From contig JAFUXI010000038.1 of assembly GCA_017470995.1 (NCBI GenBank), forward strand, positions 1-64,000: a DNA stretch of 64,000 nt. Direction: 5' to 3'. Below are positions 37,905-46,258 of the stretch, piece after piece; position 1 is the first letter of the stretch; each line of letters starts with the position of its first letter. Position numbers and translations under genes: made by a program. The DNA is from Spirochaetales bacterium (GTDB lineage Bacteria; Spirochaetota; Spirochaetia; Sphaerochaetales; Sphaerochaetaceae). The notes below the pieces were generated by a model. That model worked only from the letters and a program-made list of their open reading frames with translations, did not search any database and was not told the origin of the DNA.

Positions 37905-38291
37905 GTGAAGAAGAAACTTCTCATCGGAATTCTGCTTGCAATCTGCCTGTCCTGTCTTGTGGGCTGCGTCAAATACGTTTCGCATTACAGCGCTCTGATG
38001 ATGGTCACTACGAACACCTCGAAGTCGGCTTCCATCAGTTTCTCGAGCCTCAGCGGAACCAGATCCTTCAAGTTGAAGTCCGCCGGACACCTGAACTATT
38101 CGGCCAAGCTGGGAGAGGGCAGTGCGACTGTTTTCTATGACAGCAACGGCACCAAGACCGAACTGTTCTCCATCAGTGGCGGGCAGGAAATCCAAAGTTC
38201 GACAATTGCCGTCAATCCGGGCACGGTCTACGTGATAGTACAGACCGACGGAAAGTGTAAGGAAGGCCGTTTCAGTTTCGATGTGAAATAG
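37905..38291 (+). CDS. Small predicted lipoprotein of unknown function
   Basis: 128 residues, GTG start. A signal peptide with lipobox LVGC (Cys21) predicts lipid attachment and location on a membrane surface. The mature part is Ser/Thr rich, with strands that suggest a small beta-sandwich; no family is recognised. It lies 11 bases after the GltS-like gene and 5 bases before the metallo-hydrolase gene, in the same operon. Confidence 0.72.
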   Translation: MKKKLLIGILLAICLSCLVGCVKYVSHYSALMMVTTNTSKSASISFSSLSGTRSFKLKSAGHLNYSAKLGEGSATVFYDSNGTKTELFSISGGQEIQSSTIAVNPGTVYVIVQTDGKCKEGRFSFDVK

Positions 38292-38296
38292 GAAAA

Positions 38297-38986
38297 ATGA
38301 AGAAACTTTTTGAGAACACATGGGCCCTTGAGGATCAGGGTGTCAGGATTTTTCTCCTGGTAGGCGAGAAAAGCGCACTTGTCATAGATACCGGCATGAC
38401 AGCGCCGGATATTCATGGACTGATAAGAGAAACCACAGTCTTGCCGTATGCTCTTCTGAACACCCATGCAGACAGGGACCATATCAGCGGCAACAGCCGG
38501 TTCAGCGAGTTCTACATGCATCCTTCCGAGGCTGCCTTCTATTACAATGTTCAGGGCGGAAGGGGAAAGATGATTCCTGTATTCGAAGGGGATGTGATTG
38601 ATCTGGGGAACAGGGAACTGGAAGTTATTCACCTTCCGGGACATACCCCGGGAAGCATTACCTTGCTGGACAGAAACAGCAGGTGCCTGATTGGCGGGGA
38701 TCCGATCCAGGAGGACGGCAACATCTACATGTTCGGTCCGCAGCGGGATTTCAGTGCCTACATAGCAAGTCTCGAGCGACTGGAAAAACGCGATGACTTC
38801 GATTTCATCTATCCGTCACATGCCAAGGAAAAGGTTGGCAGGGAAGCAATCCCGCAGCTGATCGATGGAGCAAGACGCATTCTTGCAGGTGAGGTTGAAG
38901 GCCATGAAATCGATCTCCACGGCCGCAAGGCTGTCTGCCGTGATGTGGGGATTGCCAGATTCCTATGTCCGATAGAGGAATCGTAA
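38297..38986 (+). CDS. Metallo-beta-lactamase fold hydrolase
   Basis: 229 residues. The metal-binding HxHxDH-type motif appears as THADRDHISG (about 55-64; the first His position is Thr-His-Ala-Asp), followed by HLPGHTPGSI, GGDPI and YPSHAK. This places it in the glyoxalase II-like group. The family covers thioesterases, lactonases and nucleases; the substrate is unknown. Last gene of the acyltransferase-transporter-lipoprotein operon. Confidence 0.85.
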   Translation: MKKLFENTWALEDQGVRIFLLVGEKSALVIDTGMTAPDIHGLIRETTVLPYALLNTHADRDHISGNSRFSEFYMHPSEAAFYYNVQGGRGKMIPVFEGDVIDLGNRELEVIHLPGHTPGSITLLDRNSRCLIGGDPIQEDGNIYMFGPQRDFSAYIASLERLEKRDDFDFIYPSHAKEKVGREAIPQLIDGARRILAGEVEGHEIDLHGRKAVCRDVGIARFLCPIEES

Positions 38987-39033
38987 CCTTACCATATAAA
39001 GTGGATTATTTTCAGAAATATCAAGAAAATAAC

Positions 39034-39062
39034 TTGCTTTCCTCTTTCAAACGACCTATATT
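39034..39062 (+). promoter_or_regulatory. Promoter of the antitoxin RNA repeats
   Basis: TTGCTT (39034-39039), 17 bases, TATATT (39057-39062). The predicted start point (about 39069) lies exactly at the beginning of the tandem repeats. Confidence 0.65.
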
Positions 39063-39070
39063 ATGAATAT

Positions 39071-39174
39071 GCAGAGAACCCTGCTGTGAGTGGGAACCAT
39101 AAAAGCAGTGAACCCTACTGTAAGTGGGAACTATTTAAAAGCAGTGAACCCTACTGTGAGTGGGAACCATATTA
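39071..39174 (+). ncRNA. Type III antitoxin RNA: three tandem repeats (ToxI/CptI-like)
   Basis: Three direct repeats of 34, 36 and 34 nt start at 39071, 39105 and 39141. Each follows the pattern GCAG-TGAACCCTACTGTGAGTGGGAACCAT-A/T tail; differences are few (GA/TG, CTG/CTA, GAG/AAG, ACC/ACT). They abut without spacers and lie directly upstream of a ToxN-family gene, the diagnostic layout of type III systems, where each repeat folds into a pseudoknot that is cut out and bound by the toxin. The A-rich joins (AAAA-GCAG) are plausible cleavage points. The assignment rests on layout and partner gene. Confidence 0.88.
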
Positions 39175-39197
39175 GGCTGCCTTGTGCAGCCTAACTT
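39172..39197 (+). terminator. Terminator between antitoxin repeats and toxin gene
   Basis: TTAGGCTGC-CTTGT-GCAGCCTAA, a perfect nine-pair hairpin, followed by CTTCTTCTTTG rather than a pure T-run. In type III systems such a leaky terminator keeps antitoxin RNA in excess over toxin message. Confidence 0.8.
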
Positions 39198-39241
39198 CTT
39201 CTTTGACCAATTCCACACAATTTGGCACGAGTGAGGAACCA

Positions 39242-39772
39242 ATGGGCAAGAAACAGTTGTCTTTGTACACAATCAACATGAAATACGTTAGGGATTTGCA
39301 TAAAGTCGATGACAAAGTTCAGTCAGTATCTCCTCAGATACACAAAAGCAACAGGCCTTTTGTCGGTGTTGTGATGATTGTGGAAAACAAACAGTACTGT
39401 ATTCCGCTCGATTCCCCAAAGGAAAAACACCTTGGAATGAAAAATGACATTGATTTCTCCAAGATTATTGTTGAAGGAAAAGTACTTGGTGTTCTCAATA
39501 TCAACAACATGATTCCCGTTGATTCAGATTTGATAACAAAGATTGATTTGCGTCCGAATCAATCGGACGGACCGAAAGAAGTCTTTTACAAGAATCTTTG
39601 CAGAAAAGAACTCGATTGGATTCAGAAACATGCGGTTCAAATAACAGCTAAAGCCAACAGACTCTATGGTATAATCACCTCTGGTAAAGCTACGAGGAAG
39701 CTTTCAGACAGATGTTTGGATTTTGGAAAACTTGAAGCTGTCTTGCTGAAATGGAAAGAGAAACAAAAATGA
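39242..39772 (+). CDS. toxN: Type III toxin, ToxN/AbiQ/CptN family endoribonuclease
   Basis: 176 residues from the ATG at 39242, which follows GTGAGGAA; a longer in-frame reading would begin inside the terminator. Family features are the N-terminal LYTINMKYVRDLHKVDDKV (residues 8-26), FVGVVMIVENKQYCIPL and the S-P-K motif (S58-P59-K60) in the nucleic-acid-cleaving loop, then LNINNMIPV. ToxN proteins cleave cellular RNA when the antitoxin RNA is lost and act in phage defence by abortive infection and in plasmid maintenance. Base composition is clearly AT-richer than neighbours, suggesting recent transfer. It ends inside the start of the DUF3795 gene. Confidence 0.9.
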   Translation: MGKKQLSLYTINMKYVRDLHKVDDKVQSVSPQIHKSNRPFVGVVMIVENKQYCIPLDSPKEKHLGMKNDIDFSKIIVEGKVLGVLNINNMIPVDSDLITKIDLRPNQSDGPKEVFYKNLCRKELDWIQKHAVQITAKANRLYGIITSGKATRKLSDRCLDFGKLEAVLLKWKEKQK

Positions 39773-40167
39773 TGGAAGAGAAAATCATTGCTTCCTGCGG
39801 AAATGACTGTTCGGCGTGTCCCAGATATGTGAAGCATCCCTATGAAAAGACTGCCTCTCAGCTGCGGCATACCGCAGAACTGTGGATGAAGATCGGCTAT
39901 CGGGACCATGTGGTTTCAAACGAAGAGATTTCATGTACGGGGTGCAAGGCGGAGAACTGGTGCAGATACAAGGTGGTGGAATGCTGCGGCAGCAGGGGAA
40001 TTGCAACCTGCGCAGAATGTGAAGAATATCCCTGCAGGAACATGAAGGAATGCTTTGAAGTGACCGCATCATTCGAACCGTGCAGGCAGGTCTGTACTGA
40101 AGATGAATACAACATGTTGAAGAAGGCGTTCTTCGAGAAAGAGGAGAATCTCAACGGACTCAGGTGA
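39769..40167 (+). CDS. DUF3795 family cysteine-rich protein
   Basis: 132 residues from the ATG at 39769; a second ATG follows at 39772, sharing its A with the toxN stop. DUF3795 features are the N-terminal ASCGNDCSACPRY and repeated Cys pairs (CTGCKAENWCRYK, CCGSRG, CAECEEYPC), about 13 cysteines in all, which suggests metal or iron-sulfur binding. Function unknown. Base composition returns to that of the host, so its overlap with the AT-rich toxN may be the accidental junction of the insertion. No clear ribosome-binding site. Confidence 0.8.
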   Translation: MMEEKIIASCGNDCSACPRYVKHPYEKTASQLRHTAELWMKIGYRDHVVSNEEISCTGCKAENWCRYKVVECCGSRGIATCAECEEYPCRNMKECFEVTASFEPCRQVCTEDEYNMLKKAFFEKEENLNGLR

Positions 40168-40205
40168 ACGGCACCTGTGATAAAATGACGGATAGGGGGA
40201 ACAAT

Positions 40206-40718
40206 ATGGAATTCAAGGAAGTAATCAAGAACCGTTATTCATGCAAGAAATATTCGGATAAGACGGTAGAAGAAGGAAAGCTTCAGGCTATCCTGGAAGC
40301 CGGGCGTCTTGCGCCGACTGCAAAGAATCTTCAGGAGCAGCGTGTCTATGTCCTGAAGTCGGAAGAAGCCCTTGCCAAGATCGACAAGGTAACGCCTTGC
40401 CGCTATGGTGCTCCCATGGTTCTGGTCGTTGCCTTCGACAAGACCAACGTCTACACATATCCGGGGGAGAAGAGAACTTCCGGAGTAGAGGATGCCACCA
40501 TCGTAGCCACCCACATGATTCTGGCTGCAGCCGATGAAGGGGTGGACAGCTGCTGGCTCAACCGCCTGGATCCGGATGAACTTGCCAGGGAACTCGGACT
40601 TCCGGAGAACGAGGAGATTCTGATGGTAATGGACCTCGGCTATGCCGCAGAGGGGGCCGGACCGCTTGCGAACCACTTCTCCCGAAAACCGCTGGCAGAG
40701 ACCGTATCTTATCTTTGA
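40206..40718 (+). CDS. Nitroreductase family protein
   Basis: 170 residues from the ATG at 40206 after AGGGGGAA; the 14 residues encoded upstream in frame look unrelated. It has the FMN-binding start RYSCKKYSDKTVEEGKLQAILEAG-like region (broken: RYSCKKYS then AGRLAPTAKN) and GLPENEEILMVMDLGY near the end. Nitroreductase-fold proteins are FMN-dependent NAD(P)H oxidoreductases, usually dimers. It ends before the palindrome upstream of the pectate-lyase-like gene. Confidence 0.88.
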   Translation: MEFKEVIKNRYSCKKYSDKTVEEGKLQAILEAGRLAPTAKNLQEQRVYVLKSEEALAKIDKVTPCRYGAPMVLVVAFDKTNVYTYPGEKRTSGVEDATIVATHMILAAADEGVDSCWLNRLDPDELARELGLPENEEILMVMDLGYAAEGAGPLANHFSRKPLAETVSYL

Positions 40719-40726
40719 TTTGGTTT

Positions 40727-40741
40727 AAAACTGGCAGTTTT
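40727..40741. promoter_or_regulatory. Perfect palindrome upstream of the pectate-lyase-like gene
   Basis: AAAACTG-G-CAGTTTT, seven bases each side of a central G, 65 bases upstream of the ATG and next to TATAAA (40744-40749). It is a plausible operator. A related TGTCAGTTTTT sequence recurs upstream of the ABC importer genes. Confidence 0.4.
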
Positions 40742-40805
40742 TGTATAAAAATGACAATTGTTCTCAGTGTTTCCGTGCCTCAGAATTGAAGGCAGGAGGA
40801 GCACA

Positions 40806-42110
40806 ATGAAAAAGATTGTCGCCATAGCACTTGCTTTGCTTATCGTTTCGTCTTTCGTTTTCGCAGAGGCGATTCATGAAGTTCACAAGCCGCCGATGGA
40901 GTTCTACGGATGGGGCGCCCAGTCCGTAGGAGGAGCCGGTGGAAGAATCATCAAGGTTACCAATCTCAATGCCAAGGGAGAGGGATCTTTCAGAGAAGCC
41001 CTTGAAGCCGAGGGTCCGAGAATCATCGTCTTCGAAGTCGGTGGAGTCATCGATCTCGAGAAGAAGCAGATCAAAGTCAAGAATCCGTATGTCACGATTG
41101 CCGGTCAGACAGCACCGAGTCCCGGAATCACGATTATCCGCGGAGGAATTACCTTCGATACCCATGACATCATCATGCAGCACATCTTCTTCAGGATGGG
41201 AGATGCCGGAGCCGAAATCGGCGAGGGCTATGAACCCGAAATCTCGACAAGCGCAAACGGAAACGCCTACAACATCATCGTAGACCACTGCTCGGTTGCA
41301 TGGGGTGTTGACGAGAACCTTTCCGTTTCCGGAAAGAGAGGCTACGGTCCCGAGTTCGGATCACGCAACATCACATTCAGTTACAACTTCATTGCCGAAG
41401 GCCTTGCCTGGTCGGTCCACACGAAGCAGACCATGAACCACTCCATGGGAACGCTGGTCATGGACGATTGCACGAACGTGGCGATCATAGGCAATTTCTA
41501 CGCCCATAACTACGAAAGGAACCCCTGGTTCAAGGGAAACTCATCGGGTGTAGTCATCAACAACCTGATCTATGATCCAGGCGCATGGTCAATCAGACTC
41601 TCCTGGATTCCCAAGGAGTGGAAAGACCTCGAAGAGAAGCCGGGTACACCGATTGTCTCCATCGTCGGAAACTATGAGAAGGAAGGACCTTCGACGGAGG
41701 TCGTGGCCATGGTCGGTTCCAACTATCCGGAGAACGACGAGCGCGGCTATCTCGAGGACAACATCATCGTCAAGGTCGACGGTGTAACGCCCGGAAAGAT
41801 CACCGATCCTTCAATTCCGATCACCGTTCTTGATGAGAAGCCCATCTGGATCGATGATTATGAACCCATTCCGGCTGCTGATGTTCCAGAATACATACTC
41901 AAGTATGCCGGTGCAAGACCTGCAGAGCGCGATGCCGTAGACCGCCGTCTGATTGAGGAGTTCTACAGCGGAACAGGTAAGATCATCAACAGTCAGGACG
42001 AGGTCGGTGGATATCCCGTTGTCGAGCCTACATACAGAGCTCTCGATGTTCCCGAGACCGGAATCGAGGAGTGGCTTGCAGGTTATACACGCGAGGTCAT
42101 GGGTCTTTGA
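40806..42110 (+). CDS. Exported pectate-lyase-like parallel beta-helix protein
   Basis: 434 residues from the ATG at 40806 after AGGAGG. A signal peptide (1-20, ending SSFVFA) targets it for export. The mature part begins GWGAQSVGGAGGRIIKVTNL and continues with GSFREALEAEGPRIIVFEVG and NPYVTIAGQTAPSPGITI, the usual opening of bacterial pectate lyases of the PL1-like superfamily; IIVDHCSVAWGVDENLS matches the calcium-site region. Cleavage of polygalacturonate by beta-elimination is the family activity, not shown here. Strong terminator downstream, so monocistronic. First gene of the carbohydrate locus. Confidence 0.82.
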   Translation: MKKIVAIALALLIVSSFVFAEAIHEVHKPPMEFYGWGAQSVGGAGGRIIKVTNLNAKGEGSFREALEAEGPRIIVFEVGGVIDLEKKQIKVKNPYVTIAGQTAPSPGITIIRGGITFDTHDIIMQHIFFRMGDAGAEIGEGYEPEISTSANGNAYNIIVDHCSVAWGVDENLSVSGKRGYGPEFGSRNITFSYNFIAEGLAWSVHTKQTMNHSMGTLVMDDCTNVAIIGNFYAHNYERNPWFKGNSSGVVINNLIYDPGAWSIRLSWIPKEWKDLEEKPGTPIVSIVGNYEKEGPSTEVVAMVGSNYPENDERGYLEDNIIVKVDGVTPGKITDPSIPITVLDEKPIWIDDYEPIPAADVPEYILKYAGARPAERDAVDRRLIEEFYSGTGKIINSQDEVGGYPVVEPTYRALDVPETGIEEWLAGYTREVMGL

Positions 42111-42140
42111 CTCTAAGGTTTGCATAAATCAATTATTGTT

Positions 42141-42167
42141 GAGGCTGACCTCGGTCGGCCTCTTTTC
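42141..42167 (+). terminator. Terminator after the pectate-lyase-like gene
   Basis: GAGGCTGACC / GGTCGGCCTC (42141-42162), eight to ten pairs with one G-T, followed by TTTTC. It separates this gene from the oxidoreductase operon. Confidence 0.8.
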
Positions 42168-42213
42168 TTGAAAGAAAATAGCTAGTAAAATCGGGCTATC
42201 AGGAGTATTTGGA

Positions 42214-43566
42214 ATGAGCGCACACGAGAGATTCAATTTTGAAACGCTTGCGGATATAAAAAACAAGGCTTCGGAACTGGGCCTTGGAATCGGATTCGAT
42301 GAGAATCTGGAGATCCTTGGAAAACCTGTGACAATCGGGCATCTTTCATGTGCCAACAGGTTTGCAGTCCTTCCTATGGAAGGCTGTGATTCCAATACCG
42401 ACGGTTCTCCGTCACCTCTCGTGCGTGAAAGGTATCTCAAGTATGCCGAAGGCGGTTTCGGCCTCATCTGGTTCGAGGCGAATGCCATAGTTCCCGAAGG
42501 AAGGGCGAATGAGCTTCAGATGATGCTCACGGCTTCCAATGTGAGCAAATTCAGGGACCTCGTCAGAGATGTTGATGAACTCTCAATGAAGAAACATGGC
42601 TTCAAGCCGATCAAGATTCTCCAGCTTACACATTCCGGGCGCTATTGCAGGCCGGAAGGACATCTTTCCCGTCCTCTGGTTCCGCAGCATGATCCTTTTT
42701 TGGACAAAGGCAATGAGGTGATTGTTTCCGATGAGTATCTGGACAGCCTCGTCGAGCGTTATGTAATCAGCGCCATGCTTGCCAGGGAAGCGGGCTTCGA
42801 CGGTGTCGACATCAAGGCCTGCCACAGATATCTGGTCAGCGAACTTCTTGCTTCCCATACCCGCGAAGGCAGGTACGGAGGTTCGTTCGAGAACCGTTCA
42901 AGGCTTCTTCTCTCTGCTATCAGGGCAGTGAAGAAGGCTCTGGAAGATGATTTCATCGTAGCAAGCAGATTCAATGTCTTCGATGCACATCCATACCCCT
43001 ACGGCTTCGGTTGCGACAAAGAAGATATGTGGAAGTTCGACCCCTCCGAGCCGGAGAGGCTGGTTCGCGAGATGGTTAACGCCGGCGTAGGTCTTCTTTC
43101 CAATTCCGGAGGAAATCCATATTACATCTATCCTCAGGTCACCCGTCCGTTCGACAAGTCCAGCTATGGTATCCCGGTGCCGGAGGAGCATCCGCTTGAA
43201 AGCGTAGACAGGCTGTTCCATCTGACAGAAGTCGTTCAGAAGGCTGCGGGCGATGTGCCTGTAATCGGAAACGGCTACAGCTGGCTGAGAAACTTCCTGC
43301 CCAATGCAGCAGCTGCAAACATCAGAGCCGGAAGATGTACCCTTGTGGGATTGGGGCGCGAGAGCTTCGCATACCCGAATGCCCCTGCAGATGTGCTTGA
43401 GAAAGGTGCTATGGATCCGAAGAAATGCTGTATCACCTGTTCGCTGTGCACCCAGATCATGCGTGATCATGGTACGACGGGCTGTGTAATCAGAAACAGT
43501 GGCGTATATATGCCATTATATAAGAAATTCAACGCTGAAGCTGTTGAAAGGGAACATCGAAAGTGA
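42214..43566 (+). CDS. NADH:flavin oxidoreductase (old yellow enzyme family)
   Basis: 450 residues, an FMN TIM barrel. Family motifs are LTHSGRYCRPEG, then DGVDIKACHRYLVSELLASH with HTREGRYGGSFENRSR, and near the C-terminus a Cys cluster CCITCSLCTQIM that resembles the iron-sulfur site of the 2,4-dienoyl-CoA reductase subgroup, but the FAD/NAD domain of that subgroup is absent. Likely an enoate/enone reductase that needs a partner reductase. AGGAG precedes the ATG. Overlaps the SDR gene by four bases. Confidence 0.88.
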   Translation: MSAHERFNFETLADIKNKASELGLGIGFDENLEILGKPVTIGHLSCANRFAVLPMEGCDSNTDGSPSPLVRERYLKYAEGGFGLIWFEANAIVPEGRANELQMMLTASNVSKFRDLVRDVDELSMKKHGFKPIKILQLTHSGRYCRPEGHLSRPLVPQHDPFLDKGNEVIVSDEYLDSLVERYVISAMLAREAGFDGVDIKACHRYLVSELLASHTREGRYGGSFENRSRLLLSAIRAVKKALEDDFIVASRFNVFDAHPYPYGFGCDKEDMWKFDPSEPERLVREMVNAGVGLLSNSGGNPYYIYPQVTRPFDKSSYGIPVPEEHPLESVDRLFHLTEVVQKAAGDVPVIGNGYSWLRNFLPNAAAANIRAGRCTLVGLGRESFAYPNAPADVLEKGAMDPKKCCITCSLCTQIMRDHGTTGCVIRNSGVYMPLYKKFNAEAVEREHRK

Positions 43567-44342
43567 AGAAAGAGATAAAAAAGACAGCCCTTGTCACCGG
43601 TGCCAGCAGGGGCATCGGACTGGCCATTGCAAGACAACTGGGCCTTGACGGATACAATGTCGTCATGGTAGCTACAGGCACCAGGGAAAAGAACTCTGCT
43701 GCAATTTCGGGGCTGGAGAATCTCGGAATTACTGTCAAATATGTTCAGGCGGATATCTCCAAAACCGAGGACAGACAGAGAGTTGTCCGAGAGGCAGTAG
43801 CGCTGTTCGGGCGTATCGATGTTCTTGTCAACAATGCCGGTGTGGCGCCGGCCCAGAGAGCTGACCTGCTCGACATGACCGAGGAATCCTTCGACAGGGT
43901 AATCGGGATAAATACAAAAGGGAATATGTTCCTGACCCAGGCGGTAGCCAAACAGATGATAAGCCAGGAGCCTATCGGAGAACGCCGCGGGGTAATCATC
44001 AACATCTCATCCTGTTCTTCAGTCGTTTCCTCTACCAACCGGGGTGAATACTGTGTTTCCAAGGCCGGAATTTCCATGCTAACCACACTGTATGCAGACA
44101 GACTTGCCCGTGAAGGGATTCTTGTCCATGAGGTAAGACCCGGGGTTATCGATACCGACATGACCAGCACGGTGCATGAGAAATACAACAAGCTCATAGA
44201 TGAGGGGGCATTTCCCATTGCCCGTTGGGGAAAGCCGGAGGATGTGGCAAATGCCGTGAGCGCACTGGCTTCGGATAAGTTCCTCTACACGACCGGTAAT
44301 TACATTGATGTTGACGGAGGATTCCACATCAAACGCCTATGA
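43563..44342 (+). CDS. Short-chain dehydrogenase/reductase (FabG-like)
   Basis: 259 residues, GTG start overlapping the previous stop. SDR motifs: TGASRGIG cofactor loop (about 13-20), NNAGVAP, catalytic Ser in NISSCSS and YCVSKAG for Tyr/Lys. The C-terminal GNYIDVDGGFHIKRL is usual for 3-oxoacyl reductase-like and sugar/polyol dehydrogenases. NAD(P)-dependent oxidation of a hydroxyl is inferred; the sugar-rich neighbourhood argues against fatty acid synthesis. Overlaps the flavoprotein gene by four bases. Confidence 0.92.
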   Translation: MKKEIKKTALVTGASRGIGLAIARQLGLDGYNVVMVATGTREKNSAAISGLENLGITVKYVQADISKTEDRQRVVREAVALFGRIDVLVNNAGVAPAQRADLLDMTEESFDRVIGINTKGNMFLTQAVAKQMISQEPIGERRGVIINISSCSSVVSSTNRGEYCVSKAGISMLTTLYADRLAREGILVHEVRPGVIDTDMTSTVHEKYNKLIDEGAFPIARWGKPEDVANAVSALASDKFLYTTGNYIDVDGGFHIKRL

Positions 44343-46258
44343 CCGAGATTCTCAAAGTCAATACATGCATAGTCGGAACAGGAGCTGCCGGATACAATGC
44401 AGCCTGCAGGCTCAAGGCTTTCGGAGTGGATGATATTCTTCTGATAAGCGAGAACCGCGTCGGAGGAACCAGCCGCAATACCGGAAGCGACAAGCAGACC
44501 TATTACAAGCTCTCTCTCAGCGGCAGTGAACCGGACAGCATCATGGAGATGGCAAGAACCCTTTTCGACGGAAAGGCCGTCGATGGCGACATTGCTCTTT
44601 GTGAAGCTGCCCTGAGTACCAGGAGCTTCATGCATCTTGTTGAATCAGGCCTGCCTTTTCCGACAAACAGATATGGCGAATATGTAGGATACAAGACCGA
44701 CCATGATCCGAGAAGCCGAGCCACTTCAATAGGTCCCTATACCTCGAAGGCAATGACTCAGGCCCTGGAGAAGGAATGTATGGACCTCAATGTTCCGTTC
44801 AGGGATCATCTTCAGGTCATCAGGATTCTTTCTGACGGCAAGCGCTGTGTAGGTCTTCTGTGCCTGGACAACTCCAGAACGGATGAAATTCATTTTGTTG
44901 CCGTCGAGGCTGCAAATGTAATCTTGGCAACCGGTGGTCCTGCCGGGATGTACGGTAGCTCCGTCTATCCTCAGAGTCAGCACGGTTCTTCCGGGTTGGC
45001 CTTCGAGGCCGGAGTGCGCGGGAGAAACCTCACCGAATGGCAGTTCGGACTTGCATCGGTAAAGCCTCGCTGGAATGTCAGCGGAACCTACATGCAGGTC
45101 CTTCCCAGATTTGTTTCGACCGATTCAGAGGGAAAAGATGAAAAGGAGTTTCTCCTTCAGTATTTCGATGCACCTGAAGAGATGCTCTCCAAGGTCTTCC
45201 TGAAGGGCTATCAGTGGCCGTTCGATGTACGTAAGGTTGAGAACGGAAGCTCGATAATCGATATTCTGGTCTATATGGAGCTTTCCGAAGGGCGAAGGGT
45301 ATTCCTTGATTTTACTAAGGATCCCGCAAACGGAGCATTCAGGTTCGATGCATTGGACCCTGAGGCTTTCAATTATCTGTCCAGAGCCGATGCTCTTCTG
45401 AAAACCCCGATCAGGCGACTGGAAAAGATGAACCAGCCTGCAATCGAATTCTATAGGGACAAGGGCGTGGATCTGGAAAAGGATATGCTTGAGATTGCAC
45501 TCTGTGCCCAACACAACAACGGAGGTCTTGATCTGGACCTCTGGTGGCAGAGCAATGTCAAAGGCCTTTTCGTTGCCGGAGAGGTTGCCGGAAGCCACGG
45601 GGTGTACCGTCCCGGCGGATCTGCACTGAATGCCGGTCAGGTCGGATCTCTCAGGGCTGCGACATACATTGCCCATAGAGGGAGAGACAGCAAGTCGGAC
45701 GGGAAAACCTTCGGAGAATTGCTTGATAAGGCCGTAGAGGAAATGACAGCCATTGCGGTTGAGGCAAAGGACAATCATTCCAATCTCGAGGAAACCGAGA
45801 AGCGGACTACTTCTCTGATGAGCAGTTTCTGCGGTCCTATCCGCGAAGAAAAGACAGTACGCGATTTCGTTGACCAGATTGACGGAATCCTTTCCGGGTT
45901 CTGCAGAAACGTGAAGTATTCCGATCCTTCAGAGCTCAAGAGGGTCTATAAGCTCCGGGACAATCTGATTGCCCAGAAGTGCTATGCCCTGAGCATGCTC
46001 GATTATATGGCCCAGGGCGGAAAGAGCAGGGGAAGCGCCCTCTATCACGATGACTGCGGGAACAAACCCTATGCCTTCCTCCCCGAAACATTCCGCTACA
46101 GTCTCGACGACGGCTCAAAGGACGGTCTGATTCAGGAAATGAGCTATACAGAGGGAAAGTGCGCATTCACTTGGAGACCGGTAAGACCTGTTCCCGATGA
46201 GGATGATTTCTTCGAGAATGTATGGAGGGAGTTCAGAAAGGACTCCAACGTCAGATAA
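44339..46258 (+). CDS. FAD-dependent fumarate-reductase-like oxidoreductase
   Basis: 639 residues. The FAD-binding Rossmann motif is GTGAAGYNAA (about 12-21); VILATGGPAGMYG and the FAD-contacting VAGEVAGSHGVYRPGGSALN are typical of the succinate dehydrogenase/fumarate reductase/aspartate oxidase family. No partner iron-sulfur or membrane-anchor subunit is adjacent, so it is a soluble family member, perhaps reducing a C=C bond or oxidising a sugar acid. Third gene of an overlapping trio with the OYE and SDR genes. Abuts the convergent GH43 gene without spacer. Confidence 0.88.
   Translation: MTEILKVNTCIVGTGAAGYNAACRLKAFGVDDILLISENRVGGTSRNTGSDKQTYYKLSLSGSEPDSIMEMARTLFDGKAVDGDIALCEAALSTRSFMHLVESGLPFPTNRYGEYVGYKTDHDPRSRATSIGPYTSKAMTQALEKECMDLNVPFRDHLQVIRILSDGKRCVGLLCLDNSRTDEIHFVAVEAANVILATGGPAGMYGSSVYPQSQHGSSGLAFEAGVRGRNLTEWQFGLASVKPRWNVSGTYMQVLPRFVSTDSEGKDEKEFLLQYFDAPEEMLSKVFLKGYQWPFDVRKVENGSSIIDILVYMELSEGRRVFLDFTKDPANGAFRFDALDPEAFNYLSRADALLKTPIRRLEKMNQPAIEFYRDKGVDLEKDMLEIALCAQHNNGGLDLDLWWQSNVKGLFVAGEVAGSHGVYRPGGSALNAGQVGSLRAATYIAHRGRDSKSDGKTFGELLDKAVEEMTAIAVEAKDNHSNLEETEKRTTSLMSSFCGPIREEKTVRDFVDQIDGILSGFCRNVKYSDPSELKRVYKLRDNLIAQKCYALSMLDYMAQGGKSRGSALYHDDCGNKPYAFLPETFRYSLDDGSKDGLIQEMSYTEGKCAFTWRPVRPVPDEDDFFENVWREFRKDSNVR

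Noticed and set aside
39071-39174. Small CRISPR array
   Set aside because: The three repeats abut with no spacers and the whole unit repeats every 34-36 bases; a ToxN-family gene follows. This is a type III antitoxin, not CRISPR.
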